Source: Salegentibacter tibetensis
GTDB taxonomy: Bacteria; Bacteroidota; Bacteroidia; Flavobacteriales; Flavobacteriaceae
DNA: 64,000 nt
Reading direction: 5' to 3'
NCBI RefSeq assembly: GCF_020164485.1
Contig: NZ_JAIQZA010000003.1
Location: forward strand, 121,952-185,951
In this document: piece after piece, positions 43,398-52,271 of the stretch
Layout of the letters: each line of letters starts with the position of its first letter
Position numbering within the stretch: position 1 is the stretch's first letter
The notes under the pieces: model-generated
The model's database searches: none
What the model saw: the letters and a program-made list of their open reading frames with translations, nothing else
What the model was told of the DNA's origin: nothing
Position numbers and translations under genes: made by a program

Positions 43398-45110
43398 ATG
43401 AAACACTTAATTTCACTTGCCTTTACTTTTTTATTTATTTCCGCCTTATCGGCCCAACAGAATTCAAAAAACCTAGATTCGATAATCAGCAAAATTGAAG
43501 ATCATAAAGCCTACGACAGGGAGGAATTTCCGTTAGGACTTTATACCGAAGAATATTATAAAGAGGAAGCTGAATTTGCCGAAAAACGTATAGAAGAACT
43601 TCAGGAGATCAATGCCGATTCTCTAAGCGAAACGGAACAGATCTCACTGGAAATGCTAAAATTCAAGCTTCAGGAAACGATAGATCGTTATAAATATGAA
43701 GCCTATTTGAATCCATTGCTTTCAGATTCCGGTTTTCATTTAAGCCTGGCTTACCAGGTGCGCGACTTGAATAATTATTCCCAGGTAAAAGCCTATTTGA
43801 ATAAGTTGAATTCGATCCCTGTTTATGTAGATCAGCATTTTGCTTTGTTACGTGAAGGACTGCAAAAAGGAAATACCCAACCCCGGGTGATTTTTGAAGG
43901 CTATGAATCTACGTATAATGACCAAATCGTGGAAGATCCAAAAGAAAGTTATTTCTATGAACCTTTTGAAAATCTTCCAGGGATACTTTCCGAAGGGCAA
44001 AAGGATTCGGTTTTAACGGCTGCAGAAAATGCGATTGCCAATAATGTGATTCCGCAGTTTAAAAGAATTAAAGATTTTTTTGAAACCGAATATCTGCCAG
44101 AAACACGAACAAGTTTAGGTGTTTCTGAAATCCCAAACGGTCGTGAATATTATCAAAACCGACTGGATTATTATACCACTTTAGACCTGAGTGCGGAAGA
44201 AATTCACCAGATTGGTCTAGAGGAAGTAGCACGGATTAATTCAGAAATGAAGAAGATTATTGCCGAGGTTGAATTTGACGGGAGTTTCGAGGAATTCATC
44301 CATTTTTTAAGAACCGATGAGCAATTTTACGCCAGGACAGGCGAAGAATTATTAAAGGAAGCCCGCGACATTGCCAAGCGAATTGACGCAAAACTTCCGG
44401 TTTATTTTAAAACCTTACCGAGAAAACCTTATGGCGTAGCAAAAGTCCCCGATGCTATTGCTCCCAAATATACCACAGGTCGGTATATTGGTGCTTCAGA
44501 TGAAACCCAACCGGGCTATTACTGGGTGAATACTTATAATTTGTCTAATCGTCCGTTATACGTGTTGCCATCTTTAACCGCACACGAAGCGGTGCCGGGT
44601 CATCACTTGCAAAATGCGCTTAATGCTGAACTGGGAGACAGTATACCTAAATTCCGCAGGAATATGTATTTATCGGCTTATGGAGAAGGTTGGGGCTTAT
44701 ATTCCGAATTTTTAGCTGAAGATATGGGGATTTATACCACGCCTTATGAACTTTTTGGAAAACTCACCTACGAGCAGTGGCGCGCCTGTCGCCTGGTGAT
44801 CGATACCGGGATTCACGCTATGGGTTGGAGCAGGGAAGAAGCGGTTGAGTATTTTGAGAAAAATACCGCGCTTTCCATGCATAATATCAATACCGAAGTA
44901 GATCGCTATATTTCCTGGCCGGGACAGGCGGTTTCTTATAAAATTGGGGAGATTAAAATCAGGGAATTGCGTAAAAAAGCAGAAGAAGCCTTAGGTACCG
45001 ATTTTAATATTCGCGATTTCCACGAGGTGATTTTGGAGCAGGGAGTTGTTACGCTTCCGATTCTGGAGAAAAGGGTTAATGCTTTTATTAAAAGTAGACA
45101 AAAAAAGTAG
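43398..45110 (+). CDS. DUF885 family secreted metallohydrolase
   Basis: 570 aa. Signal peptide MKHLISLAFTFLFISALSA, then a helical body and the zinc motif LTAHEAVPGHHLQNAL (HExxxGHH) with the downstream Glu in YGEGWGLYSEFL. DUF885 proteins resemble carboxypeptidase-like M32/M3 enzymes and act in the periplasm; the substrate is unknown. Single gene, ended by the terminator at 45131. Confidence 0.9.
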   Translation: MKHLISLAFTFLFISALSAQQNSKNLDSIISKIEDHKAYDREEFPLGLYTEEYYKEEAEFAEKRIEELQEINADSLSETEQISLEMLKFKLQETIDRYKYEAYLNPLLSDSGFHLSLAYQVRDLNNYSQVKAYLNKLNSIPVYVDQHFALLREGLQKGNTQPRVIFEGYESTYNDQIVEDPKESYFYEPFENLPGILSEGQKDSVLTAAENAIANNVIPQFKRIKDFFETEYLPETRTSLGVSEIPNGREYYQNRLDYYTTLDLSAEEIHQIGLEEVARINSEMKKIIAEVEFDGSFEEFIHFLRTDEQFYARTGEELLKEARDIAKRIDAKLPVYFKTLPRKPYGVAKVPDAIAPKYTTGRYIGASDETQPGYYWVNTYNLSNRPLYVLPSLTAHEAVPGHHLQNALNAELGDSIPKFRRNMYLSAYGEGWGLYSEFLAEDMGIYTTPYELFGKLTYEQWRACRLVIDTGIHAMGWSREEAVEYFEKNTALSMHNINTEVDRYISWPGQAVSYKIGEIKIRELRKKAEEALGTDFNIRDFHEVILEQGVVTLPILEKRVNAFIKSRQKK

Positions 45111-45130
45111 TGTTGCTAAATTAAATGATT

Positions 45131-45167
45131 AAACCTCTTCAGTCTGGATCCCGAAGAGGTTTTTCTT
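45131..45167 (+). terminator. Rho-independent terminator after the DUF885 gene
   Basis: AAACCTCTTC (45131-45140) pairs with GAAGAGGTTT (45153-45162), 12-nt loop, then T's. It may also shield the convergent M56 gene. Confidence 0.85.
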
Positions 45168-45188
45168 AATCTTTTTATCAGGTTTTTC

Positions 45189-46703
45189 TTAATTCTTTTT
45201 ACCGGTTAATTTAACGATTGGTCTTTCGTGATTTTTATAGGTGATTTCTACGTTTACCTTTTTTTGATCTTCTACCAATTCCCGCGCTTTTTGTGATTCA
45301 ATAGTATTTCCTTTATAATAAAAGATTGCACCATCTGCCAATAATTTTTCAAAGGTAGGTGGAGAGGGTGGGGTTTGAGGTTTGGGCGGTGGCGGAGGAA
45401 GAATTTCAAATCTAATTTTTTCGGCTTTATTTTTTTGCTCTGTAGTCATTCGACTTCTTATAAACATTATACGGTTGGCATCTTCTTGTTTCATTTTGAA
45501 CTCCTCTTCAGGAATGGAATTATAAAACTTAACCAGCCTGTTGTGTTCTGCAATCATTTCAGGAGTGGCTTTTTCCTGTTCTGTTTGTTTAGAAGTACAG
45601 GTAGCCACACTTCCTTCCAGTTTATTTTCAGCCATTAAATGAATAAGGTCTTTCATAATGGAAGGTGAAGAATTTTCAGCAACTTCAATCTGGTATAAAG
45701 TATAATTTCTCTTTTTAATGTGTTTATCCAATTCTTCTATGGGAATTTTATTCTCTTGCAAAAAGAGTTGCCCGTCGTTATCTACTTCCAGGATGAGAAT
45801 GTTGGAGTTAGCAGTCGTAACTTGTCTGGAATTCATTTCCTTCTCCAATGTTTCTTTATTGCTGAAGCTAAATAACAAAATGGAAATTAGGGGTAAGATC
45901 AACAACCCCTTTACTAAAATAGTTGATTTCGATGTGTGTGTTTTCATAATTGTAAAACGTTTTTTGATTGATGAATAATTAATAGGATTTACAAGATCAC
46001 TTTGTAAATGTCCCGATGAAAATGATAATAATGTATATTGATATCCTGCTGTTTGAATTCCTTCTTTAATAACAGCTTTGTCTGCCAGAAATTCGTGATT
46101 AAGCTTAACGGCATCCTTCAAAAGAATTATGAGGGGATTAATCCAGAAAATAATTTGAAAGAGTTCCAGGAGCAGGACATCAAGGCTGTGCTTTTGTTGA
46201 GCATGAGCTTCTTCGTGTATAATCACTTCCTTCGGTATTTGCTCCTGCGCGTATTTCTTTCTGTTTAAAAAGATATAGCTGAAAAAGGTATGCGGATCAA
46301 TTTTCTCGCTTAAAAGAATCCTCGTGCAACCTCCCTTTTTTATCTTCGGATTTGTTTTGATTTTTAACAGCAGCTCCCTAAGATTTCTGATAAATTTTAG
46401 ACTGAAAAAAATCACTCCCATGGCATAAATGGTCCACAAGATGAAAGGCAGGTAATCTGTAAAAGATCTGTTTTCTGCTACTGAAGCTTCTTCAGAAAAA
46501 GTAAATAAAATTGGTTCAAAATTTCCTGGGCCCGGTTCAACATAAGTGGTAATTGTGACGAGAGGGATCCCAACCGATGCTACTACTGCAAAGAGTAAAT
46601 AGAAACGTTTGAAAATGTGCATATTCTCCTTTTCGAGAAGCAGCTTGTAAAAAAGAAGCAAAGTAGCCAGGATCGCTACAGATTTTAAGATGTACCACTC
46701 CAT
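45189..46703 (-). CDS. M56 (BlaR1-type) membrane metallopeptidase, second copy
   Basis: 504 aa. Helices near residues 5-25, 33-52, 88-108 and 270-290 enclose the zinc motif VIIHEEAHAQQKHSLD (HExxH). The long C-terminal periplasmic part has no TonB domain but a Pro-rich hinge (LPPPPPKPQTPPSPP) and a final domain (NVEITYKNHERPIVKLTG). Pairs with the BlaI repressor 2 bp upstream; the ligand is unknown and need not be a beta-lactam. Confidence 0.9.
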   Translation of the reverse strand: MEWYILKSVAILATLLLFYKLLLEKENMHIFKRFYLLFAVVASVGIPLVTITTYVEPGPGNFEPILFTFSEEASVAENRSFTDYLPFILWTIYAMGVIFFSLKFIRNLRELLLKIKTNPKIKKGGCTRILLSEKIDPHTFFSYIFLNRKKYAQEQIPKEVIIHEEAHAQQKHSLDVLLLELFQIIFWINPLIILLKDAVKLNHEFLADKAVIKEGIQTAGYQYTLLSFSSGHLQSDLVNPINYSSIKKRFTIMKTHTSKSTILVKGLLILPLISILLFSFSNKETLEKEMNSRQVTTANSNILILEVDNDGQLFLQENKIPIEELDKHIKKRNYTLYQIEVAENSSPSIMKDLIHLMAENKLEGSVATCTSKQTEQEKATPEMIAEHNRLVKFYNSIPEEEFKMKQEDANRIMFIRSRMTTEQKNKAEKIRFEILPPPPPKPQTPPSPPTFEKLLADGAIFYYKGNTIESQKARELVEDQKKVNVEITYKNHERPIVKLTGKKN

Positions 46704-46705
46704 AA

Positions 46706-47071
46706 CTACTTTTTTTTTATTTCGTTATCTATTAACCTCTTTAAGTCCTCCAACTCTTCCTTGCTTAAATTGGTTTCTTTTGTGAAAAATGATGCAAACT
46801 GGGAGGCAGAATCATTGAAAAAATTTTTAATTATTCCATTAAACTGTTTGGAAAAATAATCCTTCTTTTTCACCAATGGAAAGTATTCCCGGGAACGGCC
46901 ATATTGTTTGTAGTCCACGAAATTTTTGTCCTGGATTCTTTTTAAAAGTGTTGCGATAGTGGTAGGTGCGGGTTTAGGTTCCGGATAAGCATCTATAAGG
47001 TCTTTCATAAAGGCTTTTTCCTGTTTCCAGAGGATTTGCATTAATTGTTCTTCAGATTTTGAAAGACTCAT
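46706..47071 (-). CDS. BlaI/MecI/CopY family repressor, second copy
   Basis: 121 aa winged-helix repressor: LSKSEEQLMQILWKQEKA, PKPAPTTIATLLKRIQDKNF and SREYFPLVKKKDYFSK. Two bp from the M56 gene. Three CTA-N6-TAG palindromes lie directly upstream (47076-47134), which fits self-repression relieved by M56 cleavage. Confidence 0.93.
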   Translation of the reverse strand: MSLSKSEEQLMQILWKQEKAFMKDLIDAYPEPKPAPTTIATLLKRIQDKNFVDYKQYGRSREYFPLVKKKDYFSKQFNGIIKNFFNDSASQFASFFTKETNLSKEELEDLKRLIDNEIKKK

Positions 47072-47075
47072 TTTT

Positions 47076-47134
47076 CTACAAGTTTAGATCGTTCTCTACA
47101 AATGTAGAATAAATATTTATTTCTACAAACATAG
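47076..47134 (-). promoter_or_regulatory. Three BlaI-type operators overlapping -7 elements
   Basis: CTA-CAAGTT-TAG (47076-47087), CTA-CAAATG-TAG (47096-47107) and CTA-CAAACA-TAG (47123-47134). On the minus strand the second and third contain TACATTTG and TATGTTTG, perfect TAnnTTTG -7 elements, so repressor binding would cover the promoter itself. The ATG is 5 bp downstream of the first site. Confidence 0.75.
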
Positions 47135-47261
47135 AATTAAATATATTTTCAAATCCTGAGTTAATCACCAGAGTTCTTATGAGAATGTTATTTGAGGAAA
47201 CCTGTATAGTTGACGAAATGATTGAATTAAATTTAAAATTCCTGGTATAAATTAAAAGTTT

Positions 47262-47360
47262 AATCCCTCATTGAGGGTTTAATTCCCCGAGGCTTGCCTC
47301 GAAATTATAAAATAGTTATCCAATTCATACCTCGTGTGCTTGCCCCGAGGTTCTTGATTT
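47262..47360. repeat. 99-bp multi-hairpin repeat, copy 2
   Basis: Same 99-bp unit as 34866-34964 with a few substitutions; palindromes CCCTCA/TGAGGG and CGAGGC/GCCTCG are kept. Confidence 0.75.
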
Positions 47361-47399
47361 CATACAGAATTTCTTATCTTGGTAATAAATCTTCCCGCT

Positions 47400-47637
47400 A
47401 TGAAAACCGTGGAAATCAGAAAAAAAATTAATTGAGGAAATAAACCTGACCGGCAATAATGACTTGCTGGAGGAACTTTACCGTTATTTAAATCGGGAGA
47501 ATAAAATCCAGACAACTTACAAACTGAGCGACGAACAAAATTCTGCAATAAAGGAAGCTCGTGAACAAATTATAAATGGAGATTATTTGACCAATGAGCA
47601 AGCTGATAAGGAAACCGAAGAATGGATGCGCAAATAA
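47400..47637 (+). pseudogene. Frameshifted antitoxin gene
   Basis: Starts MKTVEIRKK and stops at a TGA (47433-47435). Removing one A from the A9 run restores LIEEINLTGNNDLLEELYRY, then KLSDEQNSAIKEAREQI and TNEQADKETEEWMRK, a typical short antitoxin of a RelE/ParE pair. The homopolymer makes this a likely slippage mutation (or a sequencing error). Confidence 0.7.
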
Positions 47638-47675
47638 TTTATTCCAAAAGAGCTCCTGAAGTATTCGGGGAATAG
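47622..47675 (+). pseudogene. Remnant of a RelE/ParE toxin start
   Basis: ATG at 47622 overlaps the antitoxin end and reads MDAQIIYSKRAPEVFGE then stops. The first ten residues look like a ParE-type toxin N-terminus; the rest is gone. Confidence 0.5.
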
Positions 47676-47727
47676 AAATAAATCTAAAGTTTATAGCAGA
47701 AGACTGGCTACATTATTTAAAGGAGAT

Positions 47728-48018
47728 ATGAAAAATGTAATAAAATTTGAAGTTTTACTAGTTGATAAATATGGAAAAAAGGGAACGCAAGAAAGGGATC
47801 AATACGATGCAGGATCCCTGGATTTCCGACTTGAAATAATTTTGAAAGAAGCCAGGAAATAAGCTAATCTCACCCGGGAACAACATGCAGAGCCCACTGG
47901 GGCTAAAAAAAGTTATATTTCAAGAATCGAGCGTGGCCTAAGCGATATTCAAATATCTACCTACCAAAAATTAATTGAGATTGGATTGGAAAAGCAACTT
48001 AGTATTTCAATCAGATAG
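47728..48018 (+). pseudogene. XRE antitoxin gene with an internal stop
   Basis: 97 codons from ATG 47728 with one in-frame TAA at 47860-47862. The parts KKGTQERDQYDAGSLDFRLE and NLTREQ...KKSYISRIERGLSDIQ match the HigA-like protein at 37242 (KEGTAERDQYENELRLDI; QISKIENNLKDARFET). No intact toxin gene precedes it. Confidence 0.75.
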
Positions 48019-48125
48019 AAAAAGTGGTTTGATTAAAAACCTACCTTCGCAGCTTCAAAAATCACCAATGAATTTAGAAAAAGAAATAAGGGATCGCAGC
48101 GATAGCTCCTGCGAACTTTGTAGTT

Positions 48126-48824
48126 CTAATTGCTTAAAACCTCTTTTCGCTCATCGCTTTCTATAATTCCATCTCGAAGACGAATAATTCTATGAGCGTG
48201 CTTGGCGACTTCTTCTTCGTGAGTAACCAAAATTACGGTATTTCCTGCGGCATGGATCTCATCAAAAAGATTCATGATTTCTAATGAAGTTTTTGAATCC
48301 AGATTACCCGTAGGTTCATCGGCAAGGATTATGGAAGGTTTATTAACCAAAGCCCTTCCTACGGCAACCCTTTGGCGCTGCCCACCCGAAAGCTGATTGG
48401 GTTTATGGTCCATCCTGTCCCCAAGCCCTACGTCTGTTAAAACCTCCTCTGCACGTTTAATTCGGTCTGTTTTACTGTAACCGGCATAGATCATTGGTAA
48501 AGCAACATTTTCAAGCGCGGTGGTCCTGGGAAGCAGGTTGAAAGTTTGAAAAACAAATCCGATCTCCTTATTCCTAATTTCAGCGAGTTCATCGTCACTC
48601 ATTTGGCTTGCATCTTTTCCATTCAGAATATAGCGTCCGGAAGTTGGCGTGTCAAGACAGCCCAGCAAGTTCATTAAGGTAGATTTTCCTGAACCGGAAG
48701 GTCCCATAATTGCAACATATTCGCCTCTGTCAATATCCAGATCGATGCCTTTTAGAACTTTTACGATCTCATTTCCCAACGGAAAATCCCTGGTAATTTG
48801 CCTGATTTCAATGACTTTACTCAT
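48126..48824 (-). CDS. ABC transporter ATP-binding protein (MacB/LolD-type)
   Basis: 232 aa. Walker [19 protein letters not shown]-loop VFQTFNLLP, signature [19 protein letters not shown], Walker [13 protein letters not shown], switch His in [14 protein letters not shown]. The N-terminal [27 protein letters not shown] fits the MacB/LolD branch, which drives mechanotransmission or lipoprotein release rather than bulk transport. No permease gene is next to it. ATG at 48824. Confidence 0.92.
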   Translation of the reverse strand: MSKVIEIRQITRDFPLGNEIVKVLKGIDLDIDRGEYVAIMGPSGSGKSTLMNLLGCLDTPTSGRYILNGKDASQMSDDELAEIRNKEIGFVFQTFNLLPRTTALENVALPMIYAGYSKTDRIKRAEEVLTDVGLGDRMDHKPNQLSGGQRQRVAVGRALVNKPSIILADEPTGNLDSKTSLEIMNLFDEIHAAGNTVILVTHEEEVAKHAHRIIRLRDGIIESDERKEVLSN

Positions 48825-48869
48825 GCAGAAATAATTTTGTGCTGATAGGACGCGGAATAGCCGTTTTTG

Positions 48870-49736
48870 TTACAACCTGATTCTAAAATGCTGTCGCGCC
48901 TGTTCTTTCCTAAAAAACACGAGTCCGAGGAAAAAAGTATCTATACTCACCCTTACTTCGGGATGAGCCTTAATTTCATCCCAGGCAGCTTCCATTCCGG
49001 GAGACCAGTGAATATCATCCAAAACAAAAACCGAATCATTATGAGCTGTGGGTAGCAATTGATGGAAATATTTTAAAGTCGCTTCTTTGGTATGGTGCCC
49101 GTCGAAATATATAAGATCAAAAGTGGTTTGTGGTTTGTGGTTTGTGGTTTGGTGTTTATTGTTTGTTGTTTTTAGTTGTGTTCTTTCTAAATTTCCTGAA
49201 CTTTCGGTTTTTGTTTTATTTTGTGGATGGGTTAAAATTCTGGAAAGTATTTCCTCAAACTCCCCCACAACAAGCTTTACATTGTTAATGCCAAATTTAT
49301 TTAGCTGGTGTCGGGCTACATCAGCGGTTTGCGGGCAACCTTCAATACTGATTAGGCTGCTTTTTTTGTTGGCAGCAAGGGCCGCAGCACCAATTCCCAG
49401 GGAAGTCCCAAGTTCAAGGTTATTCTTACATTCTAAATAATTTACCAACCGAAATAAAAACCTGGCTCTTTTCTTCGGAATTCCAACATTTTTGGCAATC
49501 GCTGAGATCGTACGCTCATTAGAAGTAAACACCCTGCTCCCGGCACCGAAATCAGTAACTTTAATCTTTTTATGGTTTTTTAAAAGGTCTTTTCGGTATT
49601 CGTTTAGAAGCTTATATTCTTTGTGTTTTTTCTTATCATAAAAACAATTGGTCACCAAATCATATACAAAAGGGGAATGCAACCCATGTTGGTTTTGGGA
49701 TTTGAATAGGAATTTTATGAATGATTTTAATTGCAC
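48870..49736 (-). CDS. Class I SAM-dependent methyltransferase with heptamer-repeat insert
   Basis: 288 aa. SAM-binding CKNNLELGTSLGIGAAALAA, then LISIEGCPQTADVARHQL, FDLIYFDGHHTKEATLKYF and FVLDDIHWSPGMEAAWDEI: an O-methyltransferase-like fold. Starts with GTG at 49736 (QLKSFIKFLFKSQNQHGLHS). Between about residues 180 and 205 a Thr/Asn/Gln/His/Lys-rich loop (LKTTNNKHQTTNHKPQTT) is encoded by 7-bp DNA repeats (49123-49178) unlike the rest of the protein. Substrate unknown. Confidence 0.83.
   Translation of the reverse strand: MQLKSFIKFLFKSQNQHGLHSPFVYDLVTNCFYDKKKHKEYKLLNEYRKDLLKNHKKIKVTDFGAGSRVFTSNERTISAIAKNVGIPKKRARFLFRLVNYLECKNNLELGTSLGIGAAALAANKKSSLISIEGCPQTADVARHQLNKFGINNVKLVVGEFEEILSRILTHPQNKTKTESSGNLERTQLKTTNNKHQTTNHKPQTTFDLIYFDGHHTKEATLKYFHQLLPTAHNDSVFVLDDIHWSPGMEAAWDEIKAHPEVRVSIDTFFLGLVFFRKEQARQHFRIRL
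49123..49178. repeat. Heptanucleotide repeat inside the methyltransferase gene
   Basis: Plus strand GTGGTTT four times, then GGTGTTT, ATTGTTT, GTTGTTT and decayed units, all 7 bp. A change of one or two units would shift the reading frame of the gene. Confidence 0.85.
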
Positions 49737-49740
49737 TTTC

Positions 49741-49772
49741 AGTTCTCAGTTCTCAGTTCTCAGTTCTCAGTT
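49741..49772. repeat. AGTTCTC heptamer repeat upstream of the methyltransferase
   Basis: Four copies of AGTTCTC plus a partial, directly upstream of the GTG start at 49736 (in the leader of the minus-strand gene). Confidence 0.85.
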
Positions 49773-49867
49773 GTGTGTTTTCGGTTTTTCTATGTTTTCC
49801 AGTTCTTTTCTACGTACTGAATAAACGAATAAATTTTACCTCCCAAAAGATCGTATTTTGTTCTTAA

Positions 49868-50103
49868 GTCTTTATTTCCGCGATTTCGTATAATTCATCA
49901 ATCATCTCTAGTTGAGATAAACATTCTAGAAGCGAGGCATGGGCATAAATCAAAAACTTTATAAAATCCTGTTTGTAAACCCTTCTTCCGTAGCCTTCAA
50001 CAATATTGTCTTTAATACTTTTTGAAGACCTTCTTACCTGGCTGCCTTGCTCGTATAATTCGGCCAGGCTTCAATATTTTCAAACTTTTCAATTTTCCCC
50101 ATA
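49868..50103 (-). pseudogene. Broken four-helix-bundle (S23-type) protein gene
   Basis: Minus strand begins [13 protein letters not shown], the usual start of these proteins, then stops within about 22 codons. In a different frame it continues [40 protein letters not shown] and ends [13 protein letters not shown]. An internal deletion and a frameshift explain this. Surrounding gap 49773-50143 holds nothing else I can name. Confidence 0.7.
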
Positions 50104-50143
50104 ATCCCCAATTTTTATACTAACTAAAAATACAAGAATTTTT

Positions 50144-50202
50144 AAACACCAAACACCAAACACCAAACACCAAACACCAAACACCAAACACCAAACACCA
50201 AA
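50144..50202. repeat. AAACACC heptamer repeat
   Basis: About 8.4 tandem copies of AAACACC. The reverse complement GGTGTTT is one of the units inside the methyltransferase gene at 49123-49178. Confidence 0.93.
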
Positions 50203-50233
50203 TTACTGCCACCTGCCAACTGCCAACTGAATT

Positions 50234-52105
50234 CTACTCCGCCTTCGCCCCAAGCTCAAACCAGCGCTCGGTTTTTTCTTCAATCTGGTCTTCTATCTTT
50301 TTTAGTTCAACTGAATTTTCTGCCACTTTTTCGCCGGTGAGGTCCTGAAGGAATTTCTGCTGAATTTCCTCTTTTTTCTTCTCGAGTTTTGCGATTTCTT
50401 TCTCAAGTTTTCCGAATTCTTTCTGTTCGTTATAATTCAGGTTGCTTCCTGAACTGGTCTTTTTCCAGTCTTTTTTATTGTCTTTTTGGTTGGTAGATTG
50501 GGTTTCTTCTTTAGTTTCCGCAGATGCGCTTTCTTCATATTCACGATAATCACTATAATTACCCGGGAAATCCTGAACTTCGGCATTTCCCTGAAATACG
50601 AACAGGTGATCTACGATCTTATCCATAAAATACCTGTCGTGCGAAACCACTACCAAACAACCCGGAAAGTCCAGCAGGAAGCTCTCCAGCACGTTTAATG
50701 TAACGATATCAAGATCGTTGGTAGGCTCATCCAGGATCAGGAAATTAGGGTTTTGAATAAGCACCGTACACAGGTAAAGTCGTTTTCGCTCCCCACCGCT
50801 TAGTTTTTCAACAAAATCGTATTGTTTTTTACGATCGAATAAAAAGCGCTCTAAAAGCTGCTGTGCCGAAATCTGACGGCCTTTTTTTAATGGAATATAC
50901 TCACCAAACTCCCTAATTACCTCGATAACTTTCTGGCCGGGTTTTATGTTGATACCTGCCTGGGTATAATAACCAAACTTTATGGTTTCGCCAATAACCA
51001 CTTTTCCGGCATCGGGTTTTATAGCTCCGGTAAGAATATTCAGAAAAGTAGATTTTCCGGTCCCGTTTTTACCAATTATTCCTATTCGTTCCCCACGCTT
51101 AAAATTATAACTGAAATTTTTTAATAGCTCATTATCTTCAAAAGATTTCCCGATATTATGGAGCTCCACGATCTTGCTGCCCATCCGTTCCATATTGAGC
51201 TCCAGCTGTACCTCGTGATCCTGACGGCGTTTGTGGGCCCTGTCTTTAATATCCTGGAAATCGTCTATCCTGGATTTCGATTTTGTGGTACGCGCTTTGG
51301 GTTGGCGGCGCATCCAGTCCAGTTCTTTTTTGTATAGTTGCTTGGCTTTATCGGTATTTACAGCTTCCTGAGCCATTCGGGCATCTTTTTTATCCAGGTA
51401 ATAACCGTAATTTCCTTTGTAGGTATAAAGTTGGCCGTGATCAAGCTCCACGATTTCATTACAAACCCGTTCCAGGAAATACCTGTCGTGAGTTACCATA
51501 AAAATGGTGAAATTCTCTTTCTTAAAATATTCTTCCAACCATTCGATCATATCCAGATCCAGGTGGTTGGTAGGCTCATCCATAATAATGAAATTGGGCT
51601 TTTGCAGCAGCATTACCGTTAGGGCAAGTCGCTTTTTTTGTCCTCCGGAAAGATATTTAACCTCTTTAGAAAGATCGTCCAGCTTCAGTTTAAAAAGGAT
51701 TTGTTTGTACTGGGTTTCAAAATCCCAGGCCTGCGCGGCGTCCATCTCTTCAAAAGCCTTCTGATAGGCATCAGCATCATTGGGATTTTTAAGCGCTTTT
51801 TCGTAGCGGTTTATGATATTCAAAATTTCGTTATCTGAAGAAAATATAGTTTCTTCCACCGTTAAATTAGGATCTAAATTGGGTTCCTGCGGAAGAAAAG
51901 CGGTGGTGATATCCTTTCTATACACCACTTTTCCGGCATCGGGTGAATCGAAACCTGCCAGAATATTTAGGAGGGACGTTTTCCCGGTTCCGTTTTTGGC
52001 GATAAACCCTACTTTTTGGCCTTCATTAATTCCGAAGGAAATATCTTCAAATAATACAAGTTCGCCATAGGCTTTGGCAATATTTTCTACACTTAAATAA
52101 TTCAC
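50234..52105 (-). CDS. ABC-F family ATPase (Uup-like)
   Basis: 623 aa with two ABC cassettes: FIAKNGTGKTSLLNILAG, YLSGGQKKRLALTVMLLQKP, FIIMDEPTNHLD and again IIGKNGTGKSTFLNILTG, LSGGERKRLYLCTVLIQNP, LILDEPTNDLD. No membrane domain. The Lys/Glu-rich C-terminal coiled coil (FGKLEKEIAKLEKKKEEIQQ, residues about 550-620) is typical of Uup. ABC-F proteins act on ribosomes or DNA rather than transport. GTG start at 52105 (NYLSVENIAKAYG). Divergent from wza. Confidence 0.93.
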   Translation of the reverse strand: MNYLSVENIAKAYGELVLFEDISFGINEGQKVGFIAKNGTGKTSLLNILAGFDSPDAGKVVYRKDITTAFLPQEPNLDPNLTVEETIFSSDNEILNIINRYEKALKNPNDADAYQKAFEEMDAAQAWDFETQYKQILFKLKLDDLSKEVKYLSGGQKKRLALTVMLLQKPNFIIMDEPTNHLDLDMIEWLEEYFKKENFTIFMVTHDRYFLERVCNEIVELDHGQLYTYKGNYGYYLDKKDARMAQEAVNTDKAKQLYKKELDWMRRQPKARTTKSKSRIDDFQDIKDRAHKRRQDHEVQLELNMERMGSKIVELHNIGKSFEDNELLKNFSYNFKRGERIGIIGKNGTGKSTFLNILTGAIKPDAGKVVIGETIKFGYYTQAGINIKPGQKVIEVIREFGEYIPLKKGRQISAQQLLERFLFDRKKQYDFVEKLSGGERKRLYLCTVLIQNPNFLILDEPTNDLDIVTLNVLESFLLDFPGCLVVVSHDRYFMDKIVDHLFVFQGNAEVQDFPGNYSDYREYEESASAETKEETQSTNQKDNKKDWKKTSSGSNLNYNEQKEFGKLEKEIAKLEKKKEEIQQKFLQDLTGEKVAENSVELKKIEDQIEEKTERWFELGAKAE

Positions 52106-52171
52106 AGACTTGAGTTTTGTGCAAAATAAAAGGAAAATTGCGACTTAATTTTATTATTGGCCTACAAAAAC

Positions 52172-52179
52172 TATATTTG
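52172..52179 (+). promoter_or_regulatory. -7 element of the wza-wzc promoter
   Basis: TATATTTG, perfect TAnnTTTG, 92 bp before the wza ATG, leaving a leader of about 85 nt. Confidence 0.6.
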
Positions 52180-52199
52180 TTAAAACTATCTAAATTAAG

Positions 52200-52265
52200 A
52201 TGGCGCCTATAGGCATGAAAGTGCACTTGGTCGACTTGCTTCATCTAGATGTCCTGAATCTATAG
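52200..52265 (+). other. Possible 21-codon leader ORF before wza
   Basis: ATG at 52200 reads MAPIGMKVHLVDLLHLDVLN and one more Leu, then TAG, ending 6 bp before the wza ATG. It lies wholly in the expected leader. May be chance; listed because the length and spacing would allow coupling. Confidence 0.3.
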
Positions 52266-52271
52266 TAAAAT

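Noticed and set aside
50144..50202. CRISPR or origin iterons
   Set aside because: A pure 7-bp satellite with no spacers; no dnaA box cluster or replication gene.
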